DNA of 64,000 bases. Source: an uncultured Blautia sp. Lineage in GTDB: Bacteria > Bacillota > Clostridia > Lachnospirales > Lachnospiraceae. The DNA is taken from contig URMH01000007.1 of NCBI GenBank assembly GCA_900549015.1, positions 1 to 64,000 of the forward strand, given 5' to 3'. Positions 1 to 7,201 of this stretch are shown piece by piece. The stretch's first letter is position 1. Every line of letters starts with the position of its first letter. Both the position numbers and the translations under genes were made by a program. The notes beneath the pieces were generated by a model that had not been told where the DNA came from, did no database searches, and saw only the letters and a list, made by a program, of their open reading frames with translations.

Positions 1-2
1 GG

Positions 3-221
3 ATTGGTTATCAGGTAGGAAAAATCTACCGGAAATATTGTTGGGATATCATCAGCATTGTGGAAGTTATTACAAGCACAGCCATTGCAATTTATTTTGG
101 AGATTGGATAAAATCTGTTATCTCTATAAATCTCATTACACTATTATTACTGGTGCATGTGGTTTATATTGGAATCAGATGCTATGTGAAAGACTGGATG
201 GAAGAAAGAGGATACTGTTGA
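3..221 (+). CDS. C-terminal part of a small membrane protein (5' end outside window)
   Basis: The open frame enters from the left edge and stops at TGA 219-221, giving 72 visible residues. Two hydrophobic segments are visible (around residues 14-30 and 38-56), followed by a short charged tail ending in Cys. This frame is more plausible than the overlapping +2 frame (ATG 38), whose product is Cys/His/Tyr-rich and lacks membrane character. I do not recognise the family. It lies just upstream of the SdpR-like regulator on the same strand but is separated from it by a hairpin and a strong promoter, so the two are probably independent units. Confidence 0.5.
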   Translation: MGYQVGKIYRKYCWDIISIVEVITSTAIAIYFGDWIKSVISINLITLLLLVHVVYIGIRCYVKDWMEERGYC

Positions 222-286
222 TATGGAGAATTAGATTTTTAAGAGTCTTTCGATATGTTAGATGAGTGCTATAAGAGATATCTGTT

Positions 287-325
287 ATTAAGGGCAGAGG
301 GACAAAAAGCCTCTCTGCCCTTAAT
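287..325. repeat. Perfect 13-bp inverted repeat (hairpin)
   Basis: The arms ATTAAGGGCAGAG (287-299) and its exact reverse complement (313-325) flank a 13-nt loop. No T-run follows on either strand, so it is not a textbook intrinsic terminator, although it sits where one would be expected between the upstream membrane protein and the next promoter. Confidence 0.7.
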
Positions 326-359
326 GAACAAAGCACGTTCTTTTAGAAAAATTGAGTCG

Positions 360-388
360 TTGACAGATAACATATCTTGCATTATAAT
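360..388 (+). promoter_or_regulatory. Consensus sigma-A promoter of the sdpR-like gene
   Basis: TTGACA (360-365) and TATAAT (383-388) are both perfect and are separated by 17 nt. Transcription should begin near 395. That leaves only about 14 nt before ATG 409 and no Shine-Dalgarno for it, which supports the downstream TTG start. The segment 389-408 holds an imperfect ATTTA...TAAAT symmetry that could be an autoregulatory operator; this is inference. Confidence 0.8.
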
Positions 389-435
389 ATATTTAACAAT
401 TAGGCTAAATGTTAAACGAGGAGCGTGATGAATTC

Positions 436-729
436 TTGGGTATACAAGATACATTAAAAGCACTGGCAGATCCAATACGACGTGAGATTTTAAATTTATT
501 GAAGAATGGACGGCTTTCTGCTGGAGAGATATGTGAACATTTTTCAGTAACGGGAGCTTCTATATCCAGACATCTGGCAATATTGAAGGAGGCTGATTTA
601 ATCCGAAATAAAAGAGAGGGAAAATTTATTTATTATGAATTAAACACTTCCGTATTGGAAGATGTCATGTTGTGGATTATAGATTTGAAAGGAGTATCGG
701 ATGATGAAGGAAATGATAAAAAAATATAG
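436..729 (+). CDS. ArsR-family transcriptional regulator, SdpR-like
   Basis: A 97-residue winged helix-turn-helix repressor. Visible features are the ArsR helix run 'ALADPIRREILNLLK' near the N-terminus, a recognition helix region 'VTGASISRHLAILKEA', and a beta-wing 'NKREGKFIYYEL'. In Bacillus subtilis SdpR represses its own operon and is sequestered by the membrane immunity protein SdpI; here an SdpI-like gene follows with a 29-nt overlap. I choose TTG 436: it is preceded by GAGGAG (418-423), and the N-terminus it gives (M-G-I-Q-D-T) matches SdpR homologues. An in-frame ATG at 409 lacks a ribosome binding site. Regulation is probably autorepression at the overlapping promoter. Confidence 0.85.
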   Translation: MGIQDTLKALADPIRREILNLLKNGRLSAGEICEHFSVTGASISRHLAILKEADLIRNKREGKFIYYELNTSVLEDVMLWIIDLKGVSDDEGNDKKI

Positions 730-1276
730 AGGTTCATTAATTTGTTCTGTTCTGGTAATGCTCATCGGGGTTTTAGTAGGATTCACTAGTACACAGAGCA
801 TGTGGGCAAATGTGTTTTTTGTAGTGACGGATTGTGCGCTGGTGGCAATAATATTTTATGATAACCGGAACAGACAGCAGAGCTGCAAGATTATAGGAAT
901 GACGATGTGGATTATACCAATTATAACATTACTCTATAATGGTATTGCAAGACTGGTCAATATGGGTGCAGATATGGAAAATCTGTTTATGGCAGTCATT
1001 TACTATGGAACTGGACTGCTGTTTATGGTTATTGGAAATTATTTGCCAAAATTGAAACAGAATAATACCATAGGAATAAGAGTTGTATGATCTTTAATGG
1101 ATGAAGAAAACTGGAATGCAACACATAGATTCAGCGGCAAATTATGGATGGCATCAGGTATTTTATGTATGCTTTGTGGACTTTTTGGGGAAGCATTCAG
1201 ATTCGTTGTAATGATCGTGATTTTAACATTGAAGCAAAAGGATGGAATGATTATACAGGGAGTATTCGCAAATTGA
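701..1276 (+). pseudogene. SdpI-family membrane protein interrupted by an in-frame TGA
   Basis: SdpI proteins are multi-pass membrane proteins that act as toxin immunity factor and signal transducer for SdpR. Residues 1-129 (701-1087) show four hydrophobic segments and the family motif 'GNYLPKLKQNNTIGIRV'. The next conserved position is normally Pro-Trp, and here the Trp codon is TGA (1088-1090). The frame then continues with clear SdpI sequence ('LMDEENWNATHRFSGKLW', then two more membrane segments) to a stop at 1274-1276. This is a TGG-to-TGA nonsense change, so the full ~190-residue protein is probably not made. The truncated 129-aa form, with four membrane helices, might still be produced. 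Confidence 0.8.
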
Positions 1277-1535
1277 TAGCATTTCTTGTGAAGAAAATGT
1301 ATTGCAGGACGATAATGATTACAGAACTAATGGTTTTGGAAACCTGAAGTATGCTATGGAAAACTTCAAAAACGATATCTTCGGAGATTATATCCGCTAC
1401 ACTCATGCCTCCTGCCATTCATATGTTATCGTGAACATAGATGGAAAAATATTAGTTGTAAATAGGGAAAATGACGCAGAGACAAAGGAAATCTATCAGA
1501 GAATAAGTGAGAAGGTGTCAAAGGAAAGAAAATAG
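1251..1535 (+). pseudogene. 5'-truncated fragment, bacterial PH-domain-like (bPH_5 type)
   Basis: An open frame of about 95 codons with no ATG start; the only plausible initiator is TTG 1302. The segment 'RTNGFGNLKYAMENFKN' followed by '...RYTHASCHSYVIVNIDGK' and an ETKEIYQRI helix resembles the C-terminal part of membrane proteins with a bacterial PH domain that often accompany small membrane sensor genes. The N-terminal and membrane part is missing, and the fragment overlaps the end of the SdpI remnant in another frame. That suggests a deletion joined the two genes. The family assignment is from memory of the motif and is moderate. Confidence 0.45.
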
Positions 1536-1547
1536 TTGTCGGAAACG

Positions 1548-1573
1548 CTGAGAAGAAATTATTCTCAGTCAAA
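1548..1573 (+). terminator. Weak hairpin between convergent units
   Basis: CTGAGAA (1548-1554) and TTCTCAG (1562-1568) form a 7-bp stem with a 7-nt loop. An A/T-rich tract follows, but not a clean T-run. It lies between the fragment ending at 1535 and the convergent histidine kinase ending at 1646. Confidence 0.35.
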
Positions 1574-1645
1574 TAACAAATTATTCTATTTTTCTCATTT
1601 AGCAAATCTGTTTTAATAGCGTTGACAAATGTGTAAAATGGAACG

Positions 1646-2803
1646 CTACATTGAATGCTGTGCAAAAGTCACCTCGAAAATCGTTCCCCCAGTCTTGCCT
1701 GATTTGATACAAATACTGCCATCATGCACTCTAACGATTTCACGGACAAAAGCAAGACCTAGCCCTATGCCACCCAGCTCCCGGCTTCTGGATTTATCCA
1801 CACGGAAGAATGGCTCGAACACTCTCTCCCTAAGCTCCTTTGGTATTCCGCTTCCCGTATCTTCTACAGACAGATAAACATGCTTGTTTCTCTGATATGC
1901 GGTTACTGTAACCTGTCCAAGCGGATGATTATATTTGATGGCATTCTCAACCAGATTGTATACAAGCCTGTAAATAAGGATATCACTGCCTATCATAGTG
2001 GCATCCTCACATTTTCCAATCAGCTTTATATTCTTTTCCACGGCAAGAGGCTCAAGGTCTGCCAAAACCTCTTCAACAATAGCATCCAATATAATTTTAT
2101 CATCCCTTCCCACCGTCTGAAGCTCACTCATGTCAAGAAGAGTCTTTACCATCCTGTTTAATTTATCATTTTGTTCCGTAACCATTTTTATGGTCTGCAA
2201 AGTGTCTGCATCATTTCCCGGGTGAGAGGCAGAATTATATAAATCAAGCTGTACCTGCATTAACGCTAATGGAGTACGCAGCTCATGTGCTGCATTTGCA
2301 GTAAACTGTCTCTGTATCTCAAATGCTTCCGACAGACGCTCAAGCATCTTATTATAAGAAATACCCAGCTGGTTCAGTTCCTTAACATTGTTTTCCTCTA
2401 TTCTTGAATCAGATAGATTCTGAGCCTGTACCTCTTCAATTTTATCTGAAAACTCCCTGATTGGTCTGAGTGCATGCCCGCTTATAAAATAAGTGACGAC
2501 ACCTCCCACAAGCGCCAGCAAAACCGTGATTATCAGACTGTTTCTTTTATAGTCGGCCTTATTATTGTACACCTGAAACGAAAATTCATCCGCAAACTCA
2601 TCCCACTTATCGTCCGGTATGCTGATATATATTTCATCTGATTTGTTTCCTTTTTCATCCCCCTGTGACTCTACCGCATCCTGCAGAGAATCGATGTAAT
2701 GCACACCATTTTTATAGACAAACATAGTCAGGCAGCCACATATAATAGCAATACACAATGTAGTAATGCACGTAAGTCTCCACTGTAGCGACATTCTTTT
2801 CAT
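1646..2803 (-). CDS. Sensor histidine kinase (EnvZ/BaeS-like, HAMP)
   Basis: This 385-residue membrane kinase is the partner of the adjacent OmpR-type regulator; its ATG overlaps the regulator's stop codon (ATGA). Order of parts: TM1 (about 9-30), a short ~60-residue extracytoplasmic loop, TM2 (about 90-108), HAMP (110-160), the dimerisation/phosphoacceptor helix 'AAHELRTPLALMQVQLDLY' with phospho-His 173, then the ATPase domain with N-box 'NLVENAIKYNHP', G1 'VEDTGSGIP' and G2 'GGIGLGLAFV'. All catalytic motifs are intact. The small sensing loop and the divergent redox operon suggest it responds to an envelope or thiol-redox signal, but the ligand is not visible. Confidence 0.9.
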   Translation of the reverse strand: MKRMSLQWRLTCITTLCIAIICGCLTMFVYKNGVHYIDSLQDAVESQGDEKGNKSDEIYISIPDDKWDEFADEFSFQVYNNKADYKRNSLIITVLLALVGGVVTYFISGHALRPIREFSDKIEEVQAQNLSDSRIEENNVKELNQLGISYNKMLERLSEAFEIQRQFTANAAHELRTPLALMQVQLDLYNSASHPGNDADTLQTIKMVTEQNDKLNRMVKTLLDMSELQTVGRDDKIILDAIVEEVLADLEPLAVEKNIKLIGKCEDATMIGSDILIYRLVYNLVENAIKYNHPLGQVTVTAYQRNKHVYLSVEDTGSGIPKELRERVFEPFFRVDKSRSRELGGIGLGLAFVREIVRVHDGSICIKSGKTGGTIFEVTFAQHSM

Positions 2804-3480
2804 CTGTCAGACTCCTCCCGTATTTTATAGCCTTCACCTACCTTGTTCTGAATGGGATCATATCCCAGCTTCGCCTTAAGCTTTTTTCTAAGTGAAGACA
2901 TATGTACCCTGATTGCTCCGCTAAAGCTGTCTGCCGTGGCATCCCACACATGCTCTATCAGCTCCTCCTGACTCACCGGTCTGCCTATATTGATAAGTAA
3001 ATATTCCAAAATACCATTCTCTTTTCTTGTCAGTGGAACCGGCTCTCCCTTTGCATATGCCTCGCGTTTAATCGTATCAAACTTTATTTCTCCGCATTTA
3101 AGACATATATCATTCTGTACAAATTTCCTTCTTGTCAGGCTTCTGATACGCGCTTCAAGTTCCTGCAGATGGAATGGCTTTTCCATGTAATCATTTGCTC
3201 CTGCATCCAGTCCCTCTACCTTATCAGCAATCTGACCTCTTGCAGATAATATCAAAACCTTAGTTTCATCATTGTATTTTCTAAGCTCCTTAAGAAGCTC
3301 CATGCCATCCATCCCCGGCAGATTCAAATCCAAAACTATCAGATCATAATTCTCCGACAGTATACATTCAAGAGCCTCTTTCCCATCATAACAGGTATCC
3401 ACCTCATAACCGGCAGCATACAGACTCTTTGCAACCATATCACATATTTGTTTCTCATCCTCAACAATTAATAATCTCAA
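2800..3480 (-). CDS. OmpR/PhoB-family response regulator
   Basis: A 226-residue regulator with an N-terminal receiver domain (acidic pair at D8/E9, phospho-acceptor D51 in 'DLIVLDLNLPGMDG', Lys in 'YMEKPF') and a C-terminal winged helix ('PLTRKENGILEYLL', 'VHMSSLRKKL'). I choose the TTG start at 3480 because AGGAG lies 6 nt upstream and the resulting N-terminus M-R-L-L-I-V-E-D-E matches the family; an in-frame ATG 93 nt upstream would add an unrelated tail and precede the promoter's likely start point. It is cotranscribed with the histidine kinase and divergent from the CXXC/ferredoxin/TlpA genes, which are its likely targets. Confidence 0.9.
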   Translation of the reverse strand: MRLLIVEDEKQICDMVAKSLYAAGYEVDTCYDGKEALECILSENYDLIVLDLNLPGMDGMELLKELRKYNDETKVLILSARGQIADKVEGLDAGANDYMEKPFHLQELEARIRSLTRRKFVQNDICLKCGEIKFDTIKREAYAKGEPVPLTRKENGILEYLLINIGRPVSQEELIEHVWDATADSFSGAIRVHMSSLRKKLKAKLGYDPIQNKVGEGYKIREESDR

Positions 3481-3519
3481 AATGTTCTCCTGCTTCTTAA
3501 CAATAATTTTACAACCTAT

Positions 3520-3548
3520 ATTGTATAATACCAAAGTCAGCTGGTCAA
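3520..3548 (-). promoter_or_regulatory. Promoter of the two-component system, overlapping a divergent -10
   Basis: On the minus strand, TTGACC (plus-strand 3543-3548) and TACAAT (3520-3525) are 17 nt apart. On the plus strand a TATAAT (3524-3529) with no good -35 box lies in the same position, pointing toward the CXXC-protein gene. The two -10 elements share two base pairs, so polymerase binding at one should exclude the other. The weak -35 on the plus side is what one expects of an activator-dependent promoter. Confidence 0.6.
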
Positions 3549-3574
3549 CAATACAACAAAAAAGGAGCAACATT

Positions 3575-3718
3575 ATGTTGAAATACCAAAAAACATGTCA
3601 AATCATTCTGCTTATCCTTGGTGTATCCATGATAAGCTATGGTGCAGTCAGAGGTGAGGCAGCTACCGTACTTGGTAAAGCAATAAAACTATGTCTGGAG
3701 TGTGTCGGAATTGGATAA
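3575..3718 (+). CDS. CD1871A-family CXXC motif microprotein
   Basis: A 47-residue protein with one membrane helix (about residues 9-25), then 'VRGEAATVLGKAIKLCLEC' carrying the C40-x-x-C43 motif, and a Val-Gly-Ile-Gly end. This matches the small clostridial CD1871A-type family encoded next to a membrane 4Fe-4S protein and a TlpA-like thioredoxin-fold protein. The start ATG 3575 is preceded by AAAGGAG (3562-3568). Its 3' end overlaps the next gene by 17 nt, indicating translational coupling. The function is not established. From the context I infer it passes electrons or thiol exchange between the polyferredoxin and the extracytoplasmic TlpA-like protein. Confidence 0.85.
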   Translation: MLKYQKTCQIILLILGVSMISYGAVRGEAATVLGKAIKLCLECVGIG

Positions 3719-4598
3719 GGAAAAGAAATTACTATCAAGAAAACTGGCAAAAATACGTGGATGGATACAGGCCGCAGCAACGCTGCTGACCAATATTCAT
3801 ATTCCAAATTTATTTAAGGGTAAAATATATCAGGGCAATGCAAAAACAGTATGCGTACCCGGATTAAACTGCTACTCCTGCCCTGCCGCGACAGGAGCCT
3901 GTCCAATAGGGGCATTTCAGGCAGTTGTCGGATCATCAAAATTTAAGTTTTCATACTACATAACCGGATTTTTTATTTTACTCGGTGTAACTCTCGGCAG
4001 ATTTATATGTGGTTTTTTGTGCCCATTTGGATGGTTTCAGGATTTACTTCATAAAATCCCCGGAAAGAAATTATCCACAGCCAAACTAAAGCCTCTTAGG
4101 TACCTAAAATATGTCATTCTTATTGTTTTCGTTATACTTCTTCCGATGCTTGTAACGAACTCTATAGGAATGGGAGACCCGTTCTTCTGCAAATATATCT
4201 GTCCTCAGGGTGTTTTAGAGGGTGCTATACCGTTATCTATTGGAAATGCTGCTATCCGTTCTGCGCTGGGAAAGCTTTTTTCTTTCAAGTGTATGATTTT
4301 AATTGCAGTGATTGTACTAAGTATCTTATTTTACAGGCCCTTCTGTAAATGGATTTGTCCGCTTGGAGCAATCTACTCATTATTTAATAAGGTCAGCCTG
4401 CTCAAAATCACCGTTGATAGCAGCAAATGTGTCGGATGCGGTCAATGCTCAAAGGCATGTAAGATGGATGTGGATGTGTGTAAGACACCGGATCACCCCG
4501 AGTGCATACGCTGCGGTGCCTGCATAAAGGCCTGTCCGAAGGACGCCATCTGCTACCGGTTTATGGGAAAATCATGTCAAAAAAATGACAACAGATAG
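3702..4598 (+). CDS. Membrane-bound 4Fe-4S polyferredoxin (NapH/CcoG-like)
   Basis: About 298 residues, starting at GTG 3702 with GGAG just upstream, inside the end of the CXXC-protein gene. An N-terminal Cys-rich segment 'CYSCPAATGACPIGAFQ' is followed by about five membrane helices. These are interspersed with membrane-edge cysteine motifs typical of NapH-type proteins ('CGFLCPFG', 'CKYICPQG', 'CKWICPLG'). Two C-terminal ferredoxin clusters follow ('CVGCGQCSKACKMDVDVC' and 'CIRCGACIKACP'). Such proteins move electrons across or along the membrane. Beside a CXXC microprotein and a TlpA-like lipoprotein, the likely job is delivering reducing power to extracytoplasmic thiols; this is inference, since no homologue in this context is known to me to be characterised. 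Confidence 0.85.
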   Translation: MSELDKEKKLLSRKLAKIRGWIQAAATLLTNIHIPNLFKGKIYQGNAKTVCVPGLNCYSCPAATGACPIGAFQAVVGSSKFKFSYYITGFFILLGVTLGRFICGFLCPFGWFQDLLHKIPGKKLSTAKLKPLRYLKYVILIVFVILLPMLVTNSIGMGDPFFCKYICPQGVLEGAIPLSIGNAAIRSALGKLFSFKCMILIAVIVLSILFYRPFCKWICPLGAIYSLFNKVSLLKITVDSSKCVGCGQCSKACKMDVDVCKTPDHPECIRCGACIKACPKDAICYRFMGKSCQKNDNR

Positions 4599-4639
4599 CT
4601 ATTAAACATTTTACTATTATTTTAAAGGAGAAATTACTC

Positions 4640-5542
4640 ATGAAAAACAAATTATCATTTATTTCTATTTTTACACTCTGCATAGCATTATCACTTACAG
4701 CATGTGGCGTAAAGCAAGCTTCCACAACAGATTCTAAGAACACTCAGACTGAAGCCGGCTCAGAAGCATCCGGCAAATCAGATTCCAAAGTTGATGATTT
4801 ATATCAGCAGGAAAATCAGCTTTTTGCAGATCACGCGGATGTGTGGAACAAGGCTTTTGGCATGATGAATAAAAGTGACGCCGATCCAAACGGAAATTAT
4901 GCTGATTATCTTGCCGGTACCGTGGAATCAAACAAGGATTCATTTACAGACGATGAGCTTAAAACACTTAATGAGGATATTGAAACCATACGAAAAATCG
5001 AGGAACAGATAGCAGAGCTTGAAAACAAAAAAACATCATCAGACGACAACCAGAAGAACAGCTCTAAAGCCTCATCTGTATTCAGTGATTTTTCCGGTGA
5101 GGATTTTGATGGCAATAAGGTTGATGACAGCCTGTTTTCCGGTAATGCAGTAACAGTCGTCAATTTCTGGTTTACCGGCTGCAAGCCATGTGTGGCTGAG
5201 TTATCCAAGCTTAACGAGTTAAATGATGCTATCAAATCAATGGGCGGAGAAGTGGTTGGCATCAATACTGAGACCTTTGATGGAAATAAGACAGCTATCA
5301 AAGAGGCTGCCTCTGTTCTTGAAAGCCAGGGTGTCAAATATCGTAATCTGTCAATTGACTCCTCTAGTGCTGCCGGTAAATATGCCTCAGAAATCATGGC
5401 CTTTCCAACAACTATACTTGTTGACAGAAATGGCAATATTGTAGGCGAACCAATGCTCGGTGGAATTGATAACAAGGACAACTATGATGCCCTTATGAAG
5501 CAGATCCAATCTGTAATTGATGCAGACAGCACAAACAAATAA
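4640..5542 (+). CDS. TlpA-like thioredoxin-fold lipoprotein
   Basis: A 300-residue lipoprotein. The signal peptide ends in lipobox LTAC with C22 as the lipidated residue. Residues 30-150 are a low-complexity, helical, acidic region, and the C-terminal half is a redoxin domain with active site 'WFTGCKPCVAELSKL' and the downstream cis-Pro region 'MAFPTTILVDRNG'. It should sit on the outer face of the membrane and reduce disulfides or peroxides. The gene ends the redox operon, with a 41-nt gap after the polyferredoxin and a good ribosome binding site (AAAGGAG). The long spacer helix region is not part of a standard TlpA and may position the domain away from the membrane. Confidence 0.9.
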   Translation: MKNKLSFISIFTLCIALSLTACGVKQASTTDSKNTQTEAGSEASGKSDSKVDDLYQQENQLFADHADVWNKAFGMMNKSDADPNGNYADYLAGTVESNKDSFTDDELKTLNEDIETIRKIEEQIAELENKKTSSDDNQKNSSKASSVFSDFSGEDFDGNKVDDSLFSGNAVTVVNFWFTGCKPCVAELSKLNELNDAIKSMGGEVVGINTETFDGNKTAIKEAASVLESQGVKYRNLSIDSSSAAGKYASEIMAFPTTILVDRNGNIVGEPMLGGIDNKDNYDALMKQIQSVIDADSTNK

Positions 5543-5560
5543 ATAAATATCAACATATTT

Positions 5561-5597
5561 AAAAAGCTCCTGTGCATTGCACAGAGAGCTTTTTTTG
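5561..5597 (+). terminator. Rho-independent terminator of the redox operon
   Basis: A stem of AAAAAGCTC plus CTGTGC pairs with GCACAG plus GAGCTTTTT around the loop ATT, with one unpaired base, and runs into a T7 tract. The A-rich left arm makes it usable from the minus strand too. Confidence 0.85.
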
Positions 5598-5604
5598 AAC
5601 ATTA

Positions 5605-5841
5605 CTATAATGTCAAGGAATCTTCTGCATCTACCCACATCTGTAAATTCCCATCAAGATACAGTCTCGCATATTCTAGTGGTTCATCAATGGCAAGTGT
5701 GTTTAATGCACAATCTGATTCGGGTGTGGTTCTCAAATTCTTTTCTGCTTCCCAGCAGTCAATGCGAAGCATATAGTCTGCACTGGTATAAACATCAATG
5801 CTGTTTCGTCCGGGATTATATTCTGCAAATATTGTTCTCAT
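5605..5841 (-). CDS. Small DUF6061-like protein
   Basis: A 78-residue soluble protein with AAGGAGAT 8 nt before its ATG. The N-terminal beta pattern 'MRTIFAEYNPGRNSIDVYT', an 'IDC' strand, and the C-terminal helix 'EPLEYARLYLDGNLQMWVDA' resemble the DUF6061 family of short proteins found in Firmicutes chromosomes and conjugative elements. No function is known. It is alone on the minus strand between the redox terminator and a 400-nt gap, consistent with accessory DNA. Family assignment is moderate; that it is a real gene is more likely than not because of the clean ribosome binding site. Confidence 0.55.
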   Translation of the reverse strand: MRTIFAEYNPGRNSIDVYTSADYMLRIDCWEAEKNLRTTPESDCALNTLAIDEPLEYARLYLDGNLQMWVDAEDSLTL

Positions 5842-6243
5842 CGTATCTTATCTCCTTATCGTTCAATCAATTATTTGCTACAAAAATCAGAAGCATTTCA
5901 ATCAGTTCACCATGTCACTTTTATTTTGTGTTATACTGTTTTATATAATTTTTTTGCCCTTGTATTTTCCCTTATCAGAGTTCGTAAACACTGGTGGGAC
6001 GATATAACACAAGGGAAACAATAAGGGAAAGCTCACCTGCGACAAATCCAGTGTTTTCAATGGTTTGCGGAGAATTTAATAACAAAATATAACAGTTATT
6101 AAATTTCTTAAAACAGGTGAAATCTCAATCAGAATTTGGGGGAACTTTGGTGTTAGAATATAAATAGTACAAGTCAAAATGAGAATTCCTTATAAGAAAA
6201 ATTATGGTACAATGTAGGTACCGCACTGAAGGAGGATCTCATT
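5842..6243. other. 402-nt gene-free gap upstream of the IS remnant
   Basis: This stretch has no convincing coding frame on either strand; short open frames here are AT-rich noise. It holds the nested inverted repeats at 5926-6027, and a TACAAT at about 6209-6214, just upstream of the transposase orfA, that may be its -10 box. I could not identify a terminal inverted repeat of the IS here. Confidence 0.6.
5926..6027. repeat. Nested inverted repeats
   Basis: An outer pair TTGTGTTATA (5926-5935) and TATAACACAA (6003-6012) flanks inner related arms: CCCTTGT and CCCTTAT at 5957-5975, with their complements ACAAGGG and ATAAGGG at 6009-6027. The symmetrical arrangement resembles recombinase binding arms or a strongly folding RNA. 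No recombinase gene is in the window. Confidence 0.6.
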
Positions 6244-6528
6244 ATGGCAAAGCACTATGACAAACAATTTAAACTGGATGCAGTCCAGTACTATCATGAT
6301 CACAAGAACTTAGGACTGCAAGGCTGTGCTACAAACTTAGGAATCAGTCAGCAGACATTATCACGCTGGCAGAAAGAACTGCGTGAAACAGGTGATATTG
6401 AAAGCCGTGGTTCCGGTAACTATGCTTCTGATGAAGCAAAAGAAATCGCACGATTAAAACGAGAATTACGAGATGCACAGGATGCCCTTGAAGTATTAAA
6501 AAAAGCAATCAACATTCTGGGGAAATGA
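6244..6528 (+). CDS. IS3-family transposase OrfA
   Basis: A 94-residue DNA-binding protein: N-terminal helix-turn-helix ('YDKQFKLDAVQYY' through 'LGISQQTLSRWQKELRE') and a C-terminal leucine-zipper-like coiled coil ('IARLKRELRDAQDALEVLKKA'). In this family OrfA binds the IS ends and represses, while the OrfAB fusion is the active transposase. The frame is intact with GAAGGAGG upstream of ATG 6244. It overlaps orfB by 4 nt (ATGA). With orfB broken, OrfA alone can at most bind related IS ends. Confidence 0.85.
   Translation: MAKHYDKQFKLDAVQYYHDHKNLGLQGCATNLGISQQTLSRWQKELRETGDIESRGSGNYASDEAKEIARLKRELRDAQDALEVLKKAINILGK
6498..6505 (+). promoter_or_regulatory. -1 ribosomal frameshift site joining OrfA to OrfB
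   Basis: Seven A residues (6498-6504) followed by G sit in the OrfA frame as A AAA AAA G, the classic slippery heptamer of IS3 elements. A -1 shift here enters the orfB frame with no stop before ATG 6525, giving an OrfAB fusion. Confidence 0.7.
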
Positions 6529-7175
6529 CGGAAGCCATTTATCTCGAAGTTACGGAGATGGCAGAAACTGCCCATAAGGCGAAGCGCCGAGTTTCTGTCT
6601 CCGGAATGTTGAAACATCTTGGCGTTTCTCGTTCTGGTTATCATGCGTGGCTAAAACGTGTTCCTTCTAATACGGAAAAAAGACGTAAAGCTGTAAAAGC
6701 TAAGATTCAGGATATTTACGATGAATCCAAACAGAATTATGGTGCCCTTAAAATCACCAGGGAATTGCGTAAATCAGGAGAAATCATCTCCGAACGTACT
6801 GTTGGTAAGTATATGAAGCAAATGGGCATCAAAGCCCAGTGGGTCAAACCATGGACGATCACAACCAAAGATTCTGACTTCAGCAGCGAATAAAAAAATA
6901 TCCTTGATGAACAGTTTAATCCAGAACGTCCAAATGCTGTTTGGTGCTCTGATATCACTTATATCTGGACGATAGACGGATTTGTTTATCTGACCAGTAT
7001 CATGGACTTATATTCCAGAAAAATCATTGCCTGGACACTTTCCAATCTCACATGGTATAAAGCGTGGGAAGAAACTGGTTTTACAGAGAAAGAACTTGAG
7101 CGGAATCCGTTAAATAAGCTGGAGAACATTGAATCAACAAGCATAAAGGAGATTTTTGATTCCGCCAAGGCGTGA
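6525..7175 (+). pseudogene. IS3 transposase OrfB, nonsense-mutated and fused to a foreign tail
   Basis: Residues 1-122 carry the HTH_21-type N-terminal region ('SVSGMLKHLGVSRSGYHAWLKR'). The codon at 6891-6893 is TAA where Leu (TTA) would be expected. The same frame then continues with intact integrase-core sequence, 'RPNAVWCSDITYIWT' holding the first catalytic Asp and 'LTSIMDLYSRKIIAWTLS' the second. At about 7053 the similarity ends and a 42-residue charged tail ('WYKAWEETGFTEKELERNP...') continues in frame to TGA 7173-7175. The tail looks like the C-terminus of an unrelated gene that I do not recognise. It indicates a deletion junction. Confidence 0.85.
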
Positions 7176-7201
7176 GAATTTTTACGGGGTAAATTTCGAT
7201 T

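Larger units (their letters stand above)
6244..7053 (+). mobile_element. Truncated IS3-family insertion sequence
   Basis: The two transposase frames typical of IS3 (IS150/IS3 type) are present in order: orfA, then orfB by a -1 frameshift. The right end of the element, including the third catalytic residue (Glu) and the terminal repeat, is missing. Transposase similarity stops near 7053, where an unrelated coding tail begins. The element cannot move itself. Confidence 0.85.

Noticed and set aside
38..265. A 75-codon plus-strand frame at the left edge
   Set aside because: Its Cys/His/Tyr-rich composition is noise; the +3 frame (3-221) gives a coherent two-helix membrane protein tail.
1144..1347. 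A 67-codon plus-strand frame after the SdpI stop
   Set aside because: It overlaps, in another frame, the continuing SdpI coding sequence that clearly matches the family.
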